DNA from: Nitrospinota bacterium
GTDB lineage: Bacteria > Nitrospinota > Nitrospinia > Nitrospinales > VA-1
NCBI GenBank assembly: GCA_027619975.1
Contig: JAQCGX010000010.1
Coordinates: 28,518-92,517, forward strand
Direction: 5' to 3'
Length of the DNA: 64,000 bases
Part shown: piece by piece, positions 63,963 to 64,000 of the stretch
Layout of the letters: every line of letters begins with the position of its first letter
Position numbering within the stretch: the first letter of the stretch is position 1
Made by a program: the position numbers and the translations under genes
The notes under the pieces: model-generated
The model's input: the letters and a program-made list of their open reading frames with translations, nothing else
Told to the model about the DNA's origin: nothing
Database searches by the model: none

Positions 63963-64000
63963 TATTTAAAGGTAGTTTTTTTATAACCTCCCCTAACCCC

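Overview
The window reads as chromosomal core DNA of a Gram-negative bacterium of middling GC content. Lipid A, Kdo and heptose genes (waaF, lpxK, two waaA-like genes), the outer-membrane assembly lipoprotein LptE and an outer-membrane porin show an LPS-bearing outer membrane. Every ribosomal protein here that has zinc and non-zinc forms (L31, L33, L36, S14, and by its cysteines S4) is the zinc form. Gene content and order would fit Nitrospinota or a deltaproteobacterium-like lineage; that assignment is a guess from recall and needs a marker-gene tree.

Layout: 1-1051 is the tail of a polysaccharide-type cluster (gene end, DUF5989 protein, GT2 glycosyltransferase with a one-base frameshift). 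1103-4439 holds a DUF2007 protein, an AGCS alanine:sodium symporter, a DUF4124 protein and a PRC-barrel-like protein. 4557-6212 is a SIR2-domain protein with TPR repeats. 6301-12367 (minus strand) runs rho, rpmE, prfA, prmC, murA, waaF. 13107-13520 is a YkgJ-type cysteine-cluster protein.

13585-45067 (minus strand) is about 31.5 kb of co-directional translation and transcription genes: four tRNAs, rpmG, tRNA-Trp, secE, nusG, rplKAJL, rpoBC, then str (rpsL, rpsG, fusA, tuf), S10, spc and alpha operons, ending at rplQ with a strong terminator. A consensus-like promoter precedes the first tRNA and another lies between rpoC and rpsL. rpmD (L30) and map are missing from their usual places.

45342-50612 (minus strand) holds a nucleotide-sugar reductase-like SDR protein, the threonine catabolic pair kbl-tdh, an amidohydrolase and an isoprenylcysteine-methyltransferase-like membrane protein. 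lpxK (minus) and two tandem Kdo-transferase-like genes (plus) diverge at 51.7 kb. A small secreted protein at 54.4-54.8 kb is broken by a 10-bp tandem duplication. putP (minus) diverges from leuS-lptE-holA (plus), which converges on rpsT. The window ends with an N-terminally truncated SulP transporter and an alginate-export-type porin.

I found no CRISPR array, insertion sequence, rRNA gene or prophage. The most noteworthy items are the SIR2-TPR protein (a defence-like architecture without visible partner genes), the tandem divergent waaA-like genes, two frameshift lesions, the truncated SulP gene, and the merged tRNA-to-alpha gene array.
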